This document shows, one piece after another, positions 8,512 to 18,913 of a stretch of 64,000 bases of DNA (within the stretch, counting starts at the first letter, position 1; every line of letters starts with the position of its first letter). The stretch is from Actinoplanes sp. L3-i22 (lineage in GTDB: Bacteria; Actinomycetota; Actinomycetes; Mycobacteriales; Micromonosporaceae), in the NCBI RefSeq assembly GCF_019704555.1, contig NZ_AP024745.1:8626501-8690500 (forward strand). The letters run 5' to 3'. The notes below the pieces were generated by a model that did no database searches, was not told the DNA's origin, and saw only the letters and a list, made by a program, of their open reading frames with translations. Position numbers and translations under genes: made by a program.

Positions 8512-9792
8512 CTAGTGCGCGAGCACGACGACGGTGTCCGGTCGCTCCGCCGGGAGGCGGTGCGGCCGGACCACCAGAAAGCACACCACGGTCGCGGCCA
8601 GCATCCCGCCGAAGACCACGACGGCCATCGCCACCGCGCCGACGCCCAGGACACCGACCAGCGGGGCGGCCAGCGCGCCCACCCCGAACTGGACCGCGCC
8701 GAGCAGCGCCGCCGCGGTGCCGGCCGCCTCGCCGTGCCGGTTCAGCGCCAGGGCCGGCGCGTTCGGCATGACCAGGCCGACCGTGAAGAGCACCAGCCAG
8801 AGCGGGATCAGGATGCCGGTCAGCCCGCCCAGCTCGGTGGCCGCGAGGACCAGCATGACCAGGCCGAAGACCAGGCCGGCGACCAGCGAGGCCGCCATGA
8901 TCTGCTGCGGGGTCCAGCGGCGCAGCAGGCGCACGTTCAGCTGGGTGGCCCCGATCAGGCCGACCGCGCCGGCCGCGAAGATCAGCGCGAACTGCTGCTC
9001 GCTCATCCCGAACTGATCCTGCAGGACGAACGACGCGCCACTGACGTAGGCGAAGAGCGCCGCCATGGCCAGGCCGGCCACCAGGGTCAGGCCCACGTAC
9101 ACCCGGTCGGTGAGCAGCCGGCCGTAGTCCCGGAACGTGCCCAGCACCCCACCGTTGCGGCGGCGGGCGACCGGCAGCGTCTCCGGCAGCACCACCGCGG
9201 TGGCCGCCATGATCGCCAGGCCCACGCCGGTGAGCACCACGAACACGCCGCGCCAGGACGTCCAGTTCAGCACCAGGCCGCCGATGGTCGGCGCCAGGAT
9301 CGGCGCCACCCCGACGACCAGCATCAGCCGGGAGAACAGCCGGGCCGCGGACAGCCCGTCGAACAGGTCCCGCACCATCGCCATCGCGATGACCGCGGCC
9401 GCGGCGGCGCCCAGACCCTGCAGCACCCGCAGCGAGCCGAGCACGGCCAGGTTCGGCGCGAGGACGCAGAGCACCGAGGCGAGCACGTGCACCGCGATGC
9501 CGGCCAGCAGCGGGACCCGCCGCCCGACCGCGTCGGCGAGCGGGCCCACCAGAAGCTGGCCGAACGCCAGCCCGATCAGCGTCCCGGTCAGCGTGAGCTG
9601 CACCGCGGCGGCGGTGGCGTGCAGGTCGTCGGTGATCGTCGGCAGCGACGGCAGGTACATGTCGATCGTCAGCGGCCCGAGGGCGGTCAGGAAGCCGAGC
9701 ACCAGAACGATCCGGAAGCGGCGCCCCAGCGGGAGCAGCTCTCCCGGAGCGAGGTCGTCGGCGGGCGGGGCAATCGTGCGAGTCTCAGCCAC
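8512..9792 (-). CDS. Bcr/CflA family MFS drug exporter
   Basis: A 426-residue major facilitator with twelve predicted helices. The Bcr/CflA-type start GFLTALGPLTIDMYLPSLPTI covers TM1, and the MFS A-motif appears as GPLADAVGRRVPLL in the first cytoplasmic loop. Proteins of this group export bicyclomycin, chloramphenicol or sulfonamides by proton antiport. The actual substrate here is unknown. It is a single gene, convergent with the DUF1996 gene. No regulator is adjacent. Confidence 0.9.
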   Translation of the reverse strand: MAETRTIAPPADDLAPGELLPLGRRFRIVLVLGFLTALGPLTIDMYLPSLPTITDDLHATAAAVQLTLTGTLIGLAFGQLLVGPLADAVGRRVPLLAGIAVHVLASVLCVLAPNLAVLGSLRVLQGLGAAAAAVIAMAMVRDLFDGLSAARLFSRLMLVVGVAPILAPTIGGLVLNWTSWRGVFVVLTGVGLAIMAATAVVLPETLPVARRRNGGVLGTFRDYGRLLTDRVYVGLTLVAGLAMAALFAYVSGASFVLQDQFGMSEQQFALIFAAGAVGLIGATQLNVRLLRRWTPQQIMAASLVAGLVFGLVMLVLAATELGGLTGILIPLWLVLFTVGLVMPNAPALALNRHGEAAGTAAALLGAVQFGVGALAAPLVGVLGVGAVAMAVVVFGGMLAATVVCFLVVRPHRLPAERPDTVVVLAH

Positions 9793-9878
9793 GACCCCGA
9801 CAAGTCATCTACCAGCCAGTATCTTCCGGTATCCGGCCTTTGGTAACGGTGGTCACACCGGTCAGGCCACCGGGCCGG

Positions 9879-10724
9879 TCAGGGCGGGGTGATCGTTCCG
9901 GTCAGGTGGGGGCGTTTGCCGTGGACGGCGAAGTCCCACGCCGTACCCCCGGAAGTTGATGTTGAGGTGAAGCGGACCGTCGACGGGAGCAGGATCGGCT
10001 GCTTGAAGGCGACCTCGACGGTGTAGGCCGGGGGCAGGCGGCCCTCCAGGGCGGCCAGGCAGTGCGCCTTGGTCCACATGCCGTGCGCGATCTGCCGCGG
10101 GAAGCCGAACAGCTTCGCCCCCAGCCGCGACGTGTGGATCGGGTTGCGGTCGCCGGAGACGGCGGCGTAGTCGGTGCCGATCCGGGCGGGCAGGCGCCAG
10201 ACCGCCCCACCGGCCGGGGCCGCGTCGGACGAGGCACCGGAACCGGAGCCGGCCGGGGACGATTCCTTCCGCAGGTAGGTGGAGACGCCGCGCCACACCT
10301 CCTCGCCGTCCACCGACGCGGTCGCGACCATGTCGAACTGCCGCCCGCGCGGATGCTCCCGCAGGTCGGCCGCGCGCACGGTCAGGTCGAGCCGGCTCCC
10401 CGCGTCGATCGGCCGGCGCACGGTGATCCGGTTGGCCACGTGCACCAGGCCGATCATCGGCAGCGGGAACCCGGCCGCCGACATCAGGCGCATGGCCAGC
10501 GGAAACGCCAGGATGTGCGGGTAGGTGGCGGGCAGCGCGTCGGTGAGCCGCAGCCCGCACACCCGGTCGTAGCGGGCCAGGTGCGCCCGCGAGACGGTCA
10601 CGCCGCGATGCACCAGCTCGACGTCCGGCAGCACCGAGCCGGGCCGCCGGAGCAGGCCGAGGGCGGCCTTCGCGTACGCCACGCCGGTCCCGGGCCCTTC
10701 GGTCAGCTCGACCACGGCCACCAC
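9879..10724 (-). CDS. (R)-3-hydroxyacyl dehydratase, HtdX-like double hotdog protein
   Basis: A 281-residue double-hotdog protein. The N-terminal half is the degenerate hotdog, and the C-terminal half carries the MaoC hydratase-2 motif YAAVSGDRNPIHTS followed by AHGMWTKA (catalytic Asp and His). It follows the fabG4-like gene by 1 bp, and that gene is divergent from a thiolase. This order is the same as M. tuberculosis Rv0241c (htdX), Rv0242c (fabG4), Rv0243 (fadA2). By analogy it acts on R-3-hydroxyacyl-CoA or ACP substrates in fatty-acid chain modification. A Ser/Gly/Ala linker at about 155-175 joins the two halves. Confidence 0.88.
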   Translation of the reverse strand: MVAVVELTEGPGTGVAYAKAALGLLRRPGSVLPDVELVHRGVTVSRAHLARYDRVCGLRLTDALPATYPHILAFPLAMRLMSAAGFPLPMIGLVHVANRITVRRPIDAGSRLDLTVRAADLREHPRGRQFDMVATASVDGEEVWRGVSTYLRKESSPAGSGSGASSDAAPAGGAVWRLPARIGTDYAAVSGDRNPIHTSRLGAKLFGFPRQIAHGMWTKAHCLAALEGRLPPAYTVEVAFKQPILLPSTVRFTSTSTSGGTAWDFAVHGKRPHLTGTITPP

Positions 10725-10725
10725 G

Positions 10726-12066
10726 TCAGGCCCCCAGCAGGCTCTGGCCGCAGACCCGCACGACGTTCCCGCTGATCGTCGCGGACCCGGGCGACGCGAA
10801 CCAGGCGATCGTCTCGGCCACGTCGACCGGCAGCCCGCCCTGCGACATGCTGTTCAGCCGGCGGCCGGCCTCCCGGAGCCCGATCGGCATCTTCGCGGTC
10901 ATCGCCGTCTCGATGAAGCCGGGCGCCACCGCGTTGATCGTGATGCCCTTCGCCAGCAGCGCCGGCGCGGTCGACTGGACCAGCCCGATCACCCCGGCCT
11001 TGCTGGTCGCGTAGTTGGTCTGCCCGCGGTTCCCGGCGATCCCGGCGATCGAGGCGACCCCGACGATCCGCCCGCCCGACCTGATCAGGCCCTGGTCGAG
11101 GAGCAGGTCGTTGACCCGCTCGGGCGCGGTCAGGTTGACCCCGATCACCGAGTCCCAGCGACTCTCGTCCATCTTGAAGATCGTCTTGTCGCGGGTGATG
11201 CCGGCGTTGTGCACCAGGATGTCGACGCCGCCGTTCGGCCCGGCCGCCAGGTATCCGGCGAGCCGTTCCGGGGCGTCCGGGGCGGTCAGGTCGAGCTGCA
11301 GCGCGCGGCCGCGGGCCTTGTTGGCGACGTCCGCGAGCGCGTCGCCGGCGCCGGGCACGTCCAGCGCGATCACCTCGGCGCCGTCCCGCGCGAGGATCGC
11401 CGCGATCGACGCGCCGATCCCCCGGGCCGCGCCGGTGACCAGGGCGAGCTTGCCGGCGAGCGGCTGCGCCCAGTCGGCCGGCGTGGACACGCTGCCGGCA
11501 CCGACCCGGATCACCTGGCCGGACACGTAGGCGGAGCGGCCGCTGAGCAGGAACCGCAGCGTCGACTCGACGGTCTGCTCGCCGCCCGGCGCGACGTAGA
11601 CCAGCTGGGCCGTCACGCCGCGGCCGAACTCCTTGCCGATGCTCCGGGTCAGACCCTCCAGGCTCCGCTGCGCGGTCGCCTCCTTCGGGTCCGCCGTGGC
11701 TTCCGGTGGGGTGCCCAGCACGATCACGCGGCCGGAGACGTTCAGACTGCGGGCGTACGGGTGGAAGAAGTCGAACAGCGCCCGGAGTCCGGTGGAGTCA
11801 CTGATCCCGGTCGCGTCGAAGACCAGCGCGGCGTACTTCGCGCCGTCCCCGCCGGACTCCAGGACCGTGACGCCGGCACTCTCCAGCAGCTTCCCGACCG
11901 GCTCGGCGAGCCGTCCCCCGGGTGCCGCGCCGAGCAGCACCGGACCGGCCGCGACCGGGTCACCGGCGCGGTAGCGTCGCAACCGGGGCGGGTCGGGCAG
12001 CCCGAGACGCTTGACCACGGACCGGCCCAGACCGGAGTTGGCGAAGTTCGCGTACCTGTCAGCCAT
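10726..12066 (-). CDS. High-molecular-weight 3-oxoacyl-ACP/CoA reductase, FabG4-like
   Basis: A 446-residue two-domain SDR. Residues 1-195 form the flavodoxin-like N-terminal domain typical of HMwFabG proteins. Residues 205-446 are the ketoreductase domain with NAD-binding TGAARGIG (about 211-218), HNAG, and catalytic Ser339, Tyr352 and Lys356 in YATSK. M. tuberculosis FabG4 is a NADH-dependent reductase with the same layout. The gene starts at ATG 12066 only 6 nt after a TAGGGT -10 box and without a ribosome binding site, so the transcript may be leaderless. It is in an operon with the downstream htdX-like gene. Confidence 0.93.
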   Translation of the reverse strand: MADRYANFANSGLGRSVVKRLGLPDPPRLRRYRAGDPVAAGPVLLGAAPGGRLAEPVGKLLESAGVTVLESGGDGAKYAALVFDATGISDSTGLRALFDFFHPYARSLNVSGRVIVLGTPPEATADPKEATAQRSLEGLTRSIGKEFGRGVTAQLVYVAPGGEQTVESTLRFLLSGRSAYVSGQVIRVGAGSVSTPADWAQPLAGKLALVTGAARGIGASIAAILARDGAEVIALDVPGAGDALADVANKARGRALQLDLTAPDAPERLAGYLAAGPNGGVDILVHNAGITRDKTIFKMDESRWDSVIGVNLTAPERVNDLLLDQGLIRSGGRIVGVASIAGIAGNRGQTNYATSKAGVIGLVQSTAPALLAKGITINAVAPGFIETAMTAKMPIGLREAGRRLNSMSQGGLPVDVAETIAWFASPGSATISGNVVRVCGQSLLGA

Positions 12067-12120
12067 GCGAGTACCCTACCGGTCAGTAGCTAAGTCTTTG
12101 TCGATGTGTGGAGGATCGTC
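12067..12120. promoter_or_regulatory. Divergent promoter between fabG4-like and thiolase genes
   Basis: On the minus strand TAGGGT (12079-12074) lies 6 nt from the fabG4-like ATG, a leaderless arrangement. ACCGGTCAGTA at 12078-12088 overlaps this region and resembles half of a TetR-type site. For the thiolase, GGAGG (12110-12114) precedes GTG 12121 by 6 nt. No regulator gene is adjacent. Confidence 0.45.
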
Positions 12121-13398
12121 GTGCCGACCGTGCGCCGCGTCGCCGTCCTGGGCGGTAACCGTATCCCGTTCGCCCGGTCGAACGGGAAGTATGCCGCCGC
12201 TTCGAACCAGGACATGCTCACCGCCGCGCTGGACGGGCTGATCGCCCGGTTCGGCCTGGCCGGCGAGCACCTCGGCGAGGTCGTCGCGGGCGCCGTCCTC
12301 AAGCACTCGCGCGACTTCAACCTGACCCGCGAGGTGGTGCTCGGGTCCCGGCTCGACGCGCGGACCCCGGCCTACGACATCCAGCAGGCCTGCGGCACCG
12401 GCCTGGAGGCGGCGATCCTGGTCGCCAACAAGATCGCGCTGGGCCAGATCGACGCCGGCGTCGCGGGCGGCGTGGACACCACGTCGGACGCTCCGCTGCA
12501 GGTGAACGAGGACATGCGGCAGGCGCTGCTGGAGCTGAACCGGGCCCGGACGCTCGGCGCGCGGCTCAAGGCCGTCGCCAAGCTGCGCCCGCAGCAGGCG
12601 CTGAAGCCGGAGATCCCGCGCAACGCCGAGCCGCGCACCGGCCTGTCGATGGGCGAGCACGCCGCGATCACCGCGCTGAAGTGGAACGTGACCCGCGAGG
12701 CGCAGGACGAGCTGGCGCTGGCGTCGCATCGGCATCTGGCCGCGGCGTACGAAAGCGGATTTTTCGATGATCTTATGACGCCCTATCTGGGACTGACCCG
12801 GGATCAGAACCTGCGGGCCGACAGCACCGCGGCGAAGCTGGCGTCGCTCAAGCCGGTCTACGGCAAGGCGGGCGCGACCATGACGGCGGGCAACTCCACG
12901 CCGCTGACCGACGGCGCGTCGACCGTGCTGCTGGCCTCCGAGGAGTGGGCCGAGGCGCACTCGCTGCCGGTGCTGGCGTATTTCGCGGACTCGGAGGCGG
13001 CCGCGGTCGACTACGTGCACGGCGACGAGGGGCTGCTGATGGCGCCGGCCTACGCGGTGCCCCGGATGCTCGCCCGCAACGGCCTCACCCTGCAGGACTT
13101 CGACTACTACGAGATCCACGAGGCGTTCGCGTCGCAGGTGCTGTCCACGCTGGCCGCCTGGGAGTCGCCGCAGTTCTGCAAGGAGAAGCTCGGGCTGGAC
13201 GCGCCGCTCGGCTCGATCGACCGGGCCAAGCTCAACGTCAACGGCTCCTCGCTGGCCGCCGGGCACCCGTTCGCCGCGACCGGCGGGCGGATCGTGGCCA
13301 CCCTCGCGAAGCTGCTGGCGACGAAGGGCTCGGGCCGCGGCCTGATCTCCGTCTGCGCGGCCGGCGGCCAGGGCGTCGTCGCCATCCTGGAGCGCTGA
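12121..13398 (+). CDS. Acetyl-CoA C-acyltransferase (thiolase), FadA2/FadI-like
   Basis: A 425-residue thiolase that cleaves or forms 3-ketoacyl-CoA. The acylated Cys91 sits in QQACGTGLEAA. The C-terminal active site shows EIHEAFASQ, NGSSLAAGHPFAATGGR and SVCAAGGQG (second Cys). The length is slightly longer than degradative FadA and matches FadI and mycobacterial FadA2. GTG 12121 is chosen because of the GGAGG 6 nt before it. Divergent from fabG4-htdX, so the three genes can supply reductase, dehydratase and thiolase for one cycle. A strong hairpin follows the stop. Confidence 0.94.
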   Translation: MPTVRRVAVLGGNRIPFARSNGKYAAASNQDMLTAALDGLIARFGLAGEHLGEVVAGAVLKHSRDFNLTREVVLGSRLDARTPAYDIQQACGTGLEAAILVANKIALGQIDAGVAGGVDTTSDAPLQVNEDMRQALLELNRARTLGARLKAVAKLRPQQALKPEIPRNAEPRTGLSMGEHAAITALKWNVTREAQDELALASHRHLAAAYESGFFDDLMTPYLGLTRDQNLRADSTAAKLASLKPVYGKAGATMTAGNSTPLTDGASTVLLASEEWAEAHSLPVLAYFADSEAAAVDYVHGDEGLLMAPAYAVPRMLARNGLTLQDFDYYEIHEAFASQVLSTLAAWESPQFCKEKLGLDAPLGSIDRAKLNVNGSSLAAGHPFAATGGRIVATLAKLLATKGSGRGLISVCAAGGQGVVAILER

Positions 13399-13431
13399 AC
13401 CCCGGCCTGCGTCCGATAGCCGTCACAGGTA

Positions 13432-13456
13432 CTCCCCGGCACCGCGTGCCGGGGAG
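13432..13456 (+). terminator. Hairpin terminator after the thiolase gene
   Basis: An 11-bp perfect stem (CTCCCCGGCAC at 13432-13442 with its complement at 13446-13456) closes a 3-nt loop, 34 nt after the stop codon. No U-tract follows. Confidence 0.7.
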
Positions 13457-13481
13457 AGACTCGCACCGACGTGACTACCGG

Positions 13482-13501
13482 GCCCCGGCGATCGCCGGGG
13501 C
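13482..13501. repeat. Perfect 20-bp GC palindrome before the AfsR-type gene
   Basis: Bases 13482-13501 read the same on both strands (10 bp arms, no loop, centre GATC). It lies 19 nt before GTG 13521, just ahead of the ribosome binding site (GCAGGAG). It could be an operator or a 5' leader hairpin that limits translation. Confidence 0.5.
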
Positions 13502-13520
13502 GACAGGCAGGAGCGCGCGA

Positions 13521-16430
13521 GTGGACTTCCACGTTCTGGGGCCGGTCGAGGTGCTGGCCGGGGGCCGGCCGGCGGCGATCGGTGAGCCTCGCCAGCGGGC
13601 CGTGCTGGCGGTGCTGCTGCTGGAGGCGGGCCGGCCGGTCAGCCGCGACACGCTCATCGACCGGGTGTGGGGCGAGGCCGCGCCGCCGCAGGCGCGCCGC
13701 TCCCTCTACGCCCACATCGCCCGCCTGCGCCGTGCCCTCGCGCGGGCCGGCGGTCCCGGCGCCGCCCCGCTGACCCGCGCGACCGGTGGCTACCGGCTGG
13801 ACGTCGGCCCCGACCAGGTGGATGTGCTCCGCTTCCGGGACCTGCTGGCCCGCAGCCGCGAGGCCGGCCGGCCCGGCGCGGACCGGGCCGCCACCCTGCG
13901 TGCCGCGCTGGCGTTGTGGCGCGGTGACCCGCTCGCCGGCGTCGCCGGTTCCTGGGCCGACCGGATGCGGGACACCCTGCGGCAGGACCACGAGCAGGCC
14001 GTGGTGGCCTGGGCGCACGCCGAGCTCGAGCTCGGCGCGGCGGCCGTCGTGCTGGCGCCGCTGACCGAGCTGGTCGAGGAGCGACCGCTGCTGGAACCGG
14101 CCGCGGCCGCGCTGATCCTGGCCCTGCACGCGGCCGGCCGCAGCGCCGACGCGCTGGACCGCTTCGACCGCACCCGGCGCTTGCTGCGCGACGAGCTCGG
14201 CATCGACCCCGGCCCCGAGCTGCGGGCCGCCCACCGGACGGTGCTGCGCGGCGAGCCGCCGGCCCCGGCGGCCGGTCCGGTGCCGGCCGGGCTGCCGGCC
14301 GACGTCACCGCCTTCACCGGCCGGGCGGACGAGCTGGCCGCGTGCGACCGCCTGCTCGCCGCCGCCGGCGCGGGCCCGCTGACGATCTGCCTCACCGGTA
14401 CGGCCGGGGTCGGCAAGACCGCGCTCGCCGTGCGCTGGGCGCACCGGGTCCGCGACCGCTTCCCGGACGGTCAGCTCTACCTCAACCTGCGCGGCTACGA
14501 CCCGGAGCAGCCGGTCGCCCCGATCGACGCTCTCGGCACGCTGCTGACCCCGCTGGCCGGCGCCGGGCAGCCGATCCCGGCCGGCCTGGACGCGCGGGCC
14601 GCCCACTACCGGACCCTGCTCGCCGGCCGGCGCATGCTGATCGTGCTGGACAACGCGTCCACCGTGGCGCAGCTGCGGCACCTGCTGCCCGGCGCGGCCG
14701 GTTGCCTGGTCCTGATCACCAGCCGGGACTCGCTGGCCGGGCTGGTCTCGGTCAACGGGGCCCACCGGATCGTCCTGGACCTGTTGCCGGCGGGCGACGC
14801 GGCCCGCCTGCTGCGGCACCTCGTGGGCGTCCGCGTCGACCGGGAGCCACGGGCCGCGGCCCGCCTGGCCGAGCAGTGTGCCGGGCTCCCCCTGGCCCTG
14901 CGGATCGCGGCGGAGCTGGCCGCCACCCGGCCGGCGACCGGCCTGGCGGCGCTCACCCGGGAGCTGACCGAACAGCAGCGGCGCCTCGATCTGCTCAGCG
15001 ACGGCGCGGATCCGCACGCCGCGGTCAGCGCGGTGTTCTCCTGGTCGCTGCGGCATCTGCCGGCGTCGGCGGTCCGCCTGTTCACCCTGCTCGGACTGCA
15101 TCCGGGGCCGCATCCGGACCCGTACGCCGCGGCCGCGCTGGCCGGCGCCGGGCTGCTCGACGTGCGCCGCGACCTCGCCGTGCTGCTGCGCGCCCACCTG
15201 CTCCAGCTGACCGGCCCGGACCGTTACGGGCTGCACGACCTGCTGCGCGCGTACGCCGTCCGGCTCGCCGCCGACCCGCCCGCCGGCACCGACCCGGACG
15301 CGGCCGTGACCCGGCTGCTCGACCACTACCTGGCCGCCGCGGCCGCGGCGATGCGGATCCTCTACCCGGGGGAGGCCGGCCGCCGCCCGGCCATCCCGGA
15401 GTCGGCCACCCCGGCGCCGGAGATCGCCGACGCGGTCGCGGCCCGCCGGTGGCTGCGCCGGGAACTGCCGAACCTGGCCGCGGTGGCGGCGCACGCCGCG
15501 GCACACGATCGGCCGGTGCCGGCGGTTCGGGCGTCCGCGCTGCTATACCGCTACCTGGACGGCGACGATCACACCGCCGCCGTGACCATCCACAGCAGCG
15601 CCCGGGCCGCGGCCGGGGCGCTCGGCGACGCCGCCGCCGAGGCGTACGCGCTGAACGCCCTCGCCCACCTGAACGGACTCGCCGGGCGGCCGGAGATCGC
15701 GGTCGAGCAACTGGAACAGGCCCGCCGGCTCTCCGAACGCGCCGGCGACGAGCTAGGCCAGGCCCGCGCGCTGGGCAACCTGGCCGGTGTCGACGAGCAG
15801 CAGGCCCGGTACGCCGACGCGGCGGCCCGCTACGAGCAGGCGATGCTGCGCTACCGGCGGCTCGGCGATCTGACCGGCGAGGCGCACGCGCTGACCCGCC
15901 TGGCGTCGGTCGGCGCTCGCCTCGGCCGCGACCGCCAGGCTCGGGAACACGCCGAGCTGGCGCTCACCCTGCACCGCCGGGCCGGGCACACCTTCGGGGA
16001 GGCGTGGGCGCTCAACAGTCTCGGCGAGATCGAGGCCCGCTCGGGTCACCACGCCCGGTCCGCCGACCGGCACCGCCGGGCGCTCACCCTGTTCCGGGTG
16101 CTCGGCCACCGCAGCAGCCAGGCCGAGACCCTGGACCGGCTGGCCGCCTGCGAGACCCGGCTGGGCCGGTACGAGCAGGCCCGCGACCACCACCGCCAGG
16201 CTCTCGAGCTGTTCCGGGCGCTGGGCGACCGGATCGGGCAGGCGTCGGCGCGCAACGGGATGGCGGCGGCGCTGGCCGCCGCCGGGACGCGGGAGACCGG
16301 GCCGGGCGAGGTGCCCGGCCCGGTGACCGCGGATCAGCAGGGCCGGATCGAGGAGGCCTCGTCCTGGGCGCGCTTGCCGACCCAGGAGACCGCCTGCCCG
16401 GCCGGCATCGTGCCCACGAAACTGCCGTAG
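13521..16430 (+). CDS. AfsR/SARP-family regulator with NB-ARC and TPR domains
   Basis: A 969-residue transcription regulator. In order: OmpR-like winged helix (about 1-95), BTAD (about 100-245), NB-ARC ATPase with P-loop TGTAGVGKTALAV (about 291-303), and TPR repeats (about 690-925). This is the AfsR layout of Streptomyces, where such proteins activate specialised metabolism. GTG 13521 begins the winged helix. The last 33 residues are odd: the frame runs 97 bp into the convergent I36 gene and ends only at 16430, so the C-terminal tail is antisense to another protein. No biosynthetic cluster is next to it. Its targets are unknown. Confidence 0.92.
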   Translation: MDFHVLGPVEVLAGGRPAAIGEPRQRAVLAVLLLEAGRPVSRDTLIDRVWGEAAPPQARRSLYAHIARLRRALARAGGPGAAPLTRATGGYRLDVGPDQVDVLRFRDLLARSREAGRPGADRAATLRAALALWRGDPLAGVAGSWADRMRDTLRQDHEQAVVAWAHAELELGAAAVVLAPLTELVEERPLLEPAAAALILALHAAGRSADALDRFDRTRRLLRDELGIDPGPELRAAHRTVLRGEPPAPAAGPVPAGLPADVTAFTGRADELAACDRLLAAAGAGPLTICLTGTAGVGKTALAVRWAHRVRDRFPDGQLYLNLRGYDPEQPVAPIDALGTLLTPLAGAGQPIPAGLDARAAHYRTLLAGRRMLIVLDNASTVAQLRHLLPGAAGCLVLITSRDSLAGLVSVNGAHRIVLDLLPAGDAARLLRHLVGVRVDREPRAAARLAEQCAGLPLALRIAAELAATRPATGLAALTRELTEQQRRLDLLSDGADPHAAVSAVFSWSLRHLPASAVRLFTLLGLHPGPHPDPYAAAALAGAGLLDVRRDLAVLLRAHLLQLTGPDRYGLHDLLRAYAVRLAADPPAGTDPDAAVTRLLDHYLAAAAAAMRILYPGEAGRRPAIPESATPAPEIADAVAARRWLRRELPNLAAVAAHAAAHDRPVPAVRASALLYRYLDGDDHTAAVTIHSSARAAAGALGDAAAEAYALNALAHLNGLAGRPEIAVEQLEQARRLSERAGDELGQARALGNLAGVDEQQARYADAAARYEQAMLRYRRLGDLTGEAHALTRLASVGARLGRDRQAREHAELALTLHRRAGHTFGEAWALNSLGEIEARSGHHARSADRHRRALTLFRVLGHRSSQAETLDRLAACETRLGRYEQARDHHRQALELFRALGDRIGQASARNGMAAALAAAGTRETGPGEVPGPVTADQQGRIEEASSWARLPTQETACPAGIVPTKLP

Positions 16431-16789
16431 TTGATGTCGTAGTACCAGCAGTACGACCACGACGTGTTGTTCACCCACGCGCTCATCTGGTCGCCGAAGT
16501 TGCCGTCGCCGGCGCCGTGCTTCGGGCTGTCACAGCCGGCGCACGGGAAGACGTGCAGGCTCGGGATCGCGTCACCGGCCCCGAGGGTGAACACGTGGCC
16601 CTGGTAGTCCTTGTCGTTGTAGAGGCACACCGAGTCGGCCGGGCAGCCGGCGATCGCGGCGGCCGCCCGGGCGTTGCCGGCCGCCGGCGCGGCGGTGGCC
16701 GATGACGCCGCCGCGACCAGCCCCAGGATGCCCAGGGCCAGGGCGACCAGCAGACGTGCCACGGTCCACGATGATCGGGTTGAGGTCAT
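16334..16789 (-). CDS. Secreted peptidase inhibitor, I36 family
   Basis: A 151-residue secreted protein. The signal peptide is clear (about 1-34, ending SATAAPA). The mature part has the I36/beta-gamma-crystallin-like pattern: CPADSVCLYNDKDYQGHVFTL, six or more Cys, Trp/Tyr-rich WSYCWYYDINYGSF and MPAGQAVSWVGKRAQDEASSI. The best-known relative is the Streptomyces metalloprotease inhibitor SMPI. The ribosome binding site GGAAGGAGAG lies just upstream of ATG 16789. Its 3' end overlaps the convergent AfsR-type gene by 97 bp. Target protease unknown. Confidence 0.88.
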   Translation of the reverse strand: MTSTRSSWTVARLLVALALGILGLVAAASSATAAPAAGNARAAAAIAGCPADSVCLYNDKDYQGHVFTLGAGDAIPSLHVFPCAGCDSPKHGAGDGNFGDQMSAWVNNTSWSYCWYYDINYGSFVGTMPAGQAVSWVGKRAQDEASSIRPC

Positions 16790-16887
16790 GGCAATCTCTC
16801 CTTCCGCAGGGAACTCCGATGACCCGACGGTCCCGGTCCCGGGCTGCGGAAAGCTTGCGGAAAGGTGGTGAACGGACTCGGCGGGCG

Positions 16888-17466
16888 CTAGCAGCGCATC
16901 TCGCGGGCCTTCCGCTCGGGTTCGTCGGCCGCGTCCGACGGACCCTGGTCCGGCTCGTCGCAGTCCAGCATGCCGCTGGTGCCGGCGGCCTCCCAGCTCA
17001 CCACGGTGCCGTCCGCGGTGGTGCCGCCGCAGGTGTAGTGGAACGGCGTGTCGACGGTCCGGATCCACTCGTAGTTGACGAACCGTCCGGTGCCGTCGAC
17101 GCTGAACGACTCGCCGGTCGCCGGGTGGTGCACGGTCCCGTAGTCGACCAGGGGCCGGCTGTCCGCGTACGTCGCGGCCAGTTCCCGGTAGATCTGCTCG
17201 GCCGGCACCCGGGCGGTGGTCCGCAGCTCGGCGGTCCGGGTGTTGATCTCCTCGTACTCGACGGCCAGCTGGACGTTCTTCACGACCATCTCGTCGACCG
17301 GGGTGACGCCGGTCAGCAGGGTGCCCTTGATCGCCGTACCGAAAGTGGTCTGTCCTCCGGCGCACGCCGATGCCGAAGGCGAGGCGGCCGGGGCCGACCG
17401 GTCGCCGGAGCCGGTGCAGCCGGCCAGCAGGGCCAGCGCGACGAGAGGAAGGGGCCGCCAGATCAT
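16888..17466 (-). CDS. Lipoprotein of unknown function
   Basis: A 192-residue protein with a lipoprotein signal (MIWRPLPLVALALLAGC, lipidated Cys17), then a Ser/Ala linker and a globular domain of about 150 residues. Visible features are TTFGTAIKGTLLTGVTPVDEMVVKNVQLAVEYEE, a HYTCGG Cys and a C-terminal Cys. I do not recognise the family. It would be anchored to the outer face of the membrane. It lies 34 bp upstream of the xylanase stop on the same strand, so the xylanase transcript may read into it. Confidence 0.75.
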   Translation of the reverse strand: MIWRPLPLVALALLAGCTGSGDRSAPAASPSASACAGGQTTFGTAIKGTLLTGVTPVDEMVVKNVQLAVEYEEINTRTAELRTTARVPAEQIYRELAATYADSRPLVDYGTVHHPATGESFSVDGTGRFVNYEWIRTVDTPFHYTCGGTTADGTVVSWEAAGTSGMLDCDEPDQGPSDAADEPERKAREMRC

Positions 17467-17500
17467 GTGCTGAGCATGACGGCCCCGGGCAAACCTCGGG

Positions 17501-18895
<1,395 letters not shown>

Positions 18896-18913
18896 TTATC
18901 GACGCCGACCGAA

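Noticed and set aside
12945..13520. N-terminal extension of the AfsR-type regulator back to 12945
   Set aside because: It would overlap the thiolase gene in another frame and pass through two hairpins. The winged-helix domain begins exactly at GTG 13521.
17467..17500. Terminator between the xylanase and lipoprotein genes
   Set aside because: The 34-bp gap holds no stable inverted repeat.
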